DNA of 64,000 nucleotides. Source: Lachnospiraceae bacterium. Its GTDB lineage: Bacteria > Bacillota > Clostridia > Lachnospirales > Lachnospiraceae. The notes beneath the pieces are model-generated. The model was not told where the DNA came from, ran no database searches, and worked only from the letters and a program-made list of their open reading frames with translations. The stretch lies in contig CAAGSD010000054.1 of NCBI GenBank assembly GCA_900772845.1, forward strand, positions 1 to 64,000. Direction: 5' to 3'. How positions within the stretch are numbered: position 1 is the stretch's first letter; each line of letters opens with the position of its first letter. Made by a program: the position numbers and the translations under genes. This document shows positions 60,233-64,000 of this stretch, one piece after another.

Positions 60233-61846
60233 ATGATTGACCATACACAGTTAAATCGGAATAAGTCGAAGGAAGCTACCGTGACAGCTACCATGACGAC
60301 GACCAAAACCTATGTACAGCAGACGGCAGAAATGTTGGACAGACAGCTTACGCAGACGAGGAGTCCCTATGCCAAATTTCTGAATAATCTGTCCACTCCG
60401 CCGGACAGCGTACAGGTTCCGGGCACAGCGCAGCTTGATCAGGAGCGCCTTGGCCGCAAGGAGAGAAAGCATCAGAAGGAGAAATTTGATGCTCTGGGGA
60501 AGAAACATACTCTGCTCAATGAAGCGGATATGCGGGAATTGTCACAGAATAAGATGTTTACGAATGCAAACATGCGCAAGTCGTGGGAGGGATCGAAATA
60601 CAGGCAGTCCGAGGTTACGAATTCTGAAACCATGCGGCAGCTTGCCAACAAGGATTATTCTAACTTCGAGAATGTACAGGCGACGTTAAAAAATGTGGTT
60701 GCCAGCAAGGAACTCCTGGAGTTCCGGCAAAAGTATCCGGAACTGGCAACAATGGAGAACTACGATGTGAATAGGCTCGTACAGCGTCTGAAGCGTGAGG
60801 GCGGTGTCCAGGCGCTGATGAATCCGGCACTCCGACTGGGACTTTCGCTGGCAAGGAATACGAAGGATCTGCCGGATGTTGAGAAGGAGAACTATCGCAG
60901 GCTGGATGAGGCTATGTCTACGGAACTTATGGTGGAAACGCTGATCCATAAGGCGGATGTCAATGATTACAAACAGCGTCTTACAACGAATTGCGGTGTC
61001 CCGGAGGCGAAGGCAGCAGGCGTGGCGGAGGCAGAGATCCGGGCGGCCAATGCACAGCAGATAGAGATTGCCAAGAGACTCCTGCTGATGCAGTTATCTA
61101 ATTTCAAGGTCTATGACAAGCAGGGAAATTCCTCCGACTGGAATGCACCGGTGGCTGTGGCGCTGAGCCACTGCCGGAGAGTAGTACTTACCATGCCGGT
61201 AGAGCAGAACAGCCAGGCGGAGAAAGGGATGTGGGACAGTATCTTCCACTCCGAAAACAATGCGGCAGCAATGGATGTACGCAGAGCTGCTTCTACCCAC
61301 TCTCTGAAACGGCGGAAGATTGGCAGCACCGGACCTACAAAGGAGAAGAAGATCCGAACCGGTAACTTTATCGGGCAGAGAGGAATGAATGTGGCAATCG
61401 GTGGAATCGGTAACAGTGGTATCAGCGGTAAAATGATACGAAACAACGGTTCCTGCGGGCATTTTTATTCCATGTATAAGGAAAGCAGCAAAGATTCCTA
61501 CGGTGCGATCCTGTTCGGACTGGAGTCGGATGCCAACGGTGTCATGAACCAGATGGGACACAGGCATAACATAAAAGCAACGGCGGAGGCGGCGTCCAGC
61601 CTGGGCGGTCAGAGAGTGGATGAACTGGGAGCGGATTACGGAGGAAGGCAGTGTGATCTGACCCATATGACTCCTGGGCAGATCCAGACCTGGATGAATG
61701 CGCTGGATCGGAAGATGAAGGAATGGGACAGCGCAGACGGCGGCCGTGCAGGCGGAGAAGGTGTCGAGGTGATGAGAATTCTTGCCGGACAGAAACTCTC
61801 TGCGGAAGGCCTCGAACAGTTGAAAAACCGCCTCGGAATATCGTAG
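60233..61846 (+). CDS. Large unidentified protein with conserved-looking C-terminal domain, possible cargo
   Basis: The 537-residue protein has a Thr-rich start (VTATMTTTKTYVQQ), a basic stretch (RLGRKERKHQKEKFDALGKK), a helical middle and a distinctive Gly/His/Cys-rich C-terminus (NVAIGGIGNSGISGKMIRNN, GSCGHFYSMYKES, GVMNQMGHRHNIKAT, GGRQCDLTHM). The polar C-terminal pattern suggests an enzyme active site, but no family is recognised. No export signal. Followed by two GNAT-like genes. Candidate CIS cargo by position. Confidence 0.55.
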   Translation: MIDHTQLNRNKSKEATVTATMTTTKTYVQQTAEMLDRQLTQTRSPYAKFLNNLSTPPDSVQVPGTAQLDQERLGRKERKHQKEKFDALGKKHTLLNEADMRELSQNKMFTNANMRKSWEGSKYRQSEVTNSETMRQLANKDYSNFENVQATLKNVVASKELLEFRQKYPELATMENYDVNRLVQRLKREGGVQALMNPALRLGLSLARNTKDLPDVEKENYRRLDEAMSTELMVETLIHKADVNDYKQRLTTNCGVPEAKAAGVAEAEIRAANAQQIEIAKRLLLMQLSNFKVYDKQGNSSDWNAPVAVALSHCRRVVLTMPVEQNSQAEKGMWDSIFHSENNAAAMDVRRAASTHSLKRRKIGSTGPTKEKKIRTGNFIGQRGMNVAIGGIGNSGISGKMIRNNGSCGHFYSMYKESSKDSYGAILFGLESDANGVMNQMGHRHNIKATAEAASSLGGQRVDELGADYGGRQCDLTHMTPGQIQTWMNALDRKMKEWDSADGGRAGGEGVEVMRILAGQKLSAEGLEQLKNRLGIS

Positions 61847-61886
61847 AAATGGAATGCGTGGATGAAATGCGCAGAATGGAGATAAG

Positions 61887-62774
61887 ATGACGCAGAACGA
61901 AATGGATCAATTACCTGAACTGGAGCTTTACCGTGTGGAGGAAGCGCAGATCATGAAGTATTCCCCTCTGTTTACGCAGGAGGCGGTGGCAGAACTGGCG
62001 GCAGGCACTGCGATAGGTATGATTGCAGTGGAAGAAAATATTGCCTGTGGGGCAATCTGTATGAAACTCATGGAGGGGGATCAGGAGGGGATGCTTGACC
62101 TGATCAGTCTCTATGTGGTTCCCGAATACCGCAGAAAAGGAGTTGCCGGGACACTTTTTCTGGAAATGATGGAGAGTGTATTTGAGGCGACGGACGGAAT
62201 CGTGCATTATTGCAGATACGTCGGAGAGAAAAATGCCGGGGGCGTGGAGGAATTTCTCGAGCAGGCGGGCTTTGTGTTCGAGGAAGAAGAACTGGCGGGA
62301 TCCTTCCTGATGACTGTGAAGGATCTGGAAAAGGCTCCGCTAAATGGATTGCGGGCCAGCCTGCCGGCGGATTACCGGATGGTCTCCGTACCGGAGCTGT
62401 CTGCACTGGAAAGAAAGAAAATCTTTCAGATCCTTTCCGAGGCAGGGATAGCTTATATGACCGAGGCGGAGCTGGAGAATGCCTGTCAGGAGATCAGCTA
62501 TGCGGTCTTTGACGCAAGAAGAGAACTTGCGGCGTGTGCCTTCTTTACGGAGCACGAAAGCCGGCTCTGTCTATGCCAGTTCTTCCTTAAGCCGGGAACG
62601 TCAGGGGAAGGTATCAAAATGTTACAGACCTGTGTCCGGAAGGCTGCCGTGCAGTATGGGGAGGAAACGCAGATCGAGATCCCGATCCTTACGGATTCCT
62701 CATTGCGTCTGATGGAGAAACTGTTGGGAAAGTGCAGACGCATCCCCATGTGCACGGCATACTTTGAAATGTAG
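61887..62774 (+). CDS. GNAT-like acetyltransferase, paralogue 2
   Basis: The 295-residue protein has the GNAT loop VVPEYRRKGVAGTLFLEMME after DLISLYV, and a second half that aligns in pattern with paralogues 1 and 3 (IEIPILTDSSLRLMEKLLGK, then CTAYFEM). The RRKGVAGT loop is consistent with acetyl-CoA binding. Substrate unknown. Confidence 0.75.
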   Translation: MTQNEMDQLPELELYRVEEAQIMKYSPLFTQEAVAELAAGTAIGMIAVEENIACGAICMKLMEGDQEGMLDLISLYVVPEYRRKGVAGTLFLEMMESVFEATDGIVHYCRYVGEKNAGGVEEFLEQAGFVFEEEELAGSFLMTVKDLEKAPLNGLRASLPADYRMVSVPELSALERKKIFQILSEAGIAYMTEAELENACQEISYAVFDARRELAACAFFTEHESRLCLCQFFLKPGTSGEGIKMLQTCVRKAAVQYGEETQIEIPILTDSSLRLMEKLLGKCRRIPMCTAYFEM

Positions 62775-62792
62775 ACAGAAGGGAGAACGACA

Positions 62793-63629
62793 ATGCGGGG
62801 AGCAATTACACCGGAAAATCTGGAATGGTTTGAAGCGTTGATGACGCAGGCAGCGGCGGAACTGATAAAGGAGGGTGCCCCTGTCTATGCGGTCGGCGTG
62901 ACAGAGGAGCGGACGAAAACTGCGTGCGGCGCTCTTGTAGGGTATGTAATGGGAGGCTGTTTCCGACTGATTTCCCTGTTTGTGTCTCCGGAGTACAGGA
63001 GGTGCGGCTACGCAAACCTGTTGATTGGTGAGCTTGTGCAGACATGCAGGGAAGAGGGGATCGGAATTGAAGTCTCCTTCACCGGGGCAGACGCAGAGAC
63101 GGAGGCACTGACGGAATTTCTCGAGTTCTGGTTCTTCCGGAAGGAGAAGCAGACGCAGGGAGAGATCTATGAAATTTCTCTGAAGGAAGCCATGCAGTCT
63201 GCGTACAGTAAGGAAAGCAGGGCTGCGCATGTGCGCTGCCTGGAGGAGTGTCAGGAACACATGGTCAGGGAACTCAGTAAAAGGGCATACGACAGCGATG
63301 TTCCTGTTCCGGAGGGAGGTTTTTTCTCACCTTCCATTGACAGACAGATCAGTGTGATCTATGAACGTGAAAACCGGATCACAGCCTATCTGCTCTTTGA
63401 CCATTCCCTTGGGGGAAGACTGACTCTGTGCGCACTCTGTTCTTTTGAAAAAAATCCGATAGCTCTGGCGGAAATGATCTCCAGGACGATGGCGCTCTGC
63501 CGGAAGAAATATTCTGCGGATACGAAATTCTATATGCAGGCAATCAATGAAACGTCAAAAAATCTGATACATAAATTATTTCCGGATGCGAAAGCGGTAT
63601 CGCATACTTACTATCTGCATTCCAGATAG
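62793..63629 (+). CDS. GNAT-like acetyltransferase, paralogue 3
   Basis: The 278-residue paralogue has the loop VSPEYRRCGYANLLIGELVQ after RLISLFV, and a related second half (FYMQAINETSKNLIHKLFPD, ending HTYYLHSR). The loop deviates from RxxGxG/A (RRCGYA), so activity should not be assumed. It precedes the cut gene at 63656 by 26 bases. Confidence 0.72.
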   Translation: MRGAITPENLEWFEALMTQAAAELIKEGAPVYAVGVTEERTKTACGALVGYVMGGCFRLISLFVSPEYRRCGYANLLIGELVQTCREEGIGIEVSFTGADAETEALTEFLEFWFFRKEKQTQGEIYEISLKEAMQSAYSKESRAAHVRCLEECQEHMVRELSKRAYDSDVPVPEGGFFSPSIDRQISVIYERENRITAYLLFDHSLGGRLTLCALCSFEKNPIALAEMISRTMALCRKKYSADTKFYMQAINETSKNLIHKLFPDAKAVSHTYYLHSR

Positions 63630-63655
63630 GATGGAAAAAGACTGGAGGGACAGCT

Positions 63656-64000
63656 ATGTGTGGAACCGATAAAACAATGAACAGGACAAAGACGGGGGAG
63701 CAGATACATACCACGACCACGGTGCAAAATGCCGGGGAGGATGAGGCAGCGGCACCTGTACAGGCGGAACAGCCTGCCGTTGTACAGGAAGTCCGGCAGC
63801 AGGAGATCACGGAGGTTCTTCCTATGCGGCATGAGGCAGTGCCGATACCGGTCATTCCTCAGGTATTGCAGAGGAGGGCGGAGCCGATGCAGCAGCCCGT
63901 GCCGGGAGGCCAGTCCTTTAAGCAGAGGCGGAGACAGAAAAAAGAAGATAAAAGACTCAAAGAGCAGTACGGCGAGCATGCGGATCATGTTTCTGCCGCT
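63656..64000 (+). CDS. N-terminus of a further cargo-like gene (partial)
   Basis: The reading frame opens at ATG 63656 behind GGAGG and runs off the right edge after 115 codons without a stop. It starts MCGTDKTMNRTKTGEQIHTT, then is Gln/Pro/Glu-rich and probably unfolded, followed by a basic stretch QRRRQKKEDKRLKEQYGEHA. The Thr-rich start and basic segment resemble the N-terminus of the protein at 60233, suggesting a shared loading region. The C-terminal function is outside the window. Confidence 0.6.
   Translation, partial: MCGTDKTMNRTKTGEQIHTTTTVQNAGEDEAAAPVQAEQPAVVQEVRQQEITEVLPMRHEAVPIPVIPQVLQRRAEPMQQPVPGGQSFKQRRRQKKEDKRLKEQYGEHADHVSAA

Noticed and set aside
12390..64000. Contractile prophage or R-type bacteriocin
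   Set aside because: No integrase, terminase, portal, capsid, lysis or fibre gene is seen, while DUF4255, PAAR-like, AAA+ and envelope genes are present, which fits CIS instead.

Overview
The window reads as chromosome from a low-GC Gram-positive gut clostridium, most likely a Lachnospiraceae member. Evidence: strong AGGAGG ribosome sites, TTGACA/TATAAT promoters, DUF6020, DUF3842 and YqeG-type genes, a fused AroK-AroQ, and no outer-membrane genes apart from one TolC-like exported protein. This is inferred from gene content, not from a database search.

Part A (1-10.43 kb) is ordinary chromosome: a partial gene, a small conserved-looking ORF, a DUF6020-type membrane protein, a coiled-coil membrane protein, a NYN/PIN-like protein, a MATE exporter, an ECF-transporter S component with an elaborate 5' leader, and a run from DUF3842 through a uridine-kinase-like protein, YqeG and AroE to a fused AroK-AroQ. 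Part B (10.43-12.39 kb) is a scarred junction. It holds a frameshifted IS1634-like transposase remnant, a LytTR-PAS regulator, a truncated HPr-kinase-like gene start, and an imperfect 27-bp direct repeat whose second copy carries the promoter facing the next region.

Part C (12.39 kb to the window end, more than 51 kb, all on the + strand, many genes overlapping or separated by fewer than 50 bases) is one large contractile injection system (CIS) locus. Its first block encodes a CIS-type protein and five envelope proteins: an EssB-like pseudokinase with one membrane helix, a degenerate-cyclase-like membrane sensor, a MORN-repeat protein, a TolC-like exported coiled coil, and an exported helical protein. 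Next comes the particle: DUF4255 cap, PAAR-like tip, sheath, tube, assembly chaperone, DUF6760, second tube-like protein, long coiled coil, two CIS_tube-like proteins, gpD-like hub and gpV-like spike as separate genes, gp25, two J-type wedge proteins and a gpI-like protein. I see no tail-fibre, LysM, lysis, portal or terminase gene.

The particle genes are followed by a signalling block: STAS antagonist, FtsE-like ATPase, GCS2-like ligase, extracellular solute-binding protein, DAACS symporter, Cache-HAMP-PP2C phosphatase, RsbW-like kinase, membrane HATPase protein and SH3-like protein. Two paralogous AAA+ ATPases and a likely cargo block close the window: a protein with an ADP-ribosyltransferase-like C-terminus, two large unknown proteins, three GNAT-like paralogues, and a further gene cut by the window edge.

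Taken together, the best reading is an envelope-attached CIS in a monoderm bacterium. Its assembly or firing may be controlled by partner switching in response to an external, perhaps amino-acid-like, signal, and its cargo genes sit at the 3' end. The particle genes are well supported. The anchoring, signalling and cargo roles are inferences.
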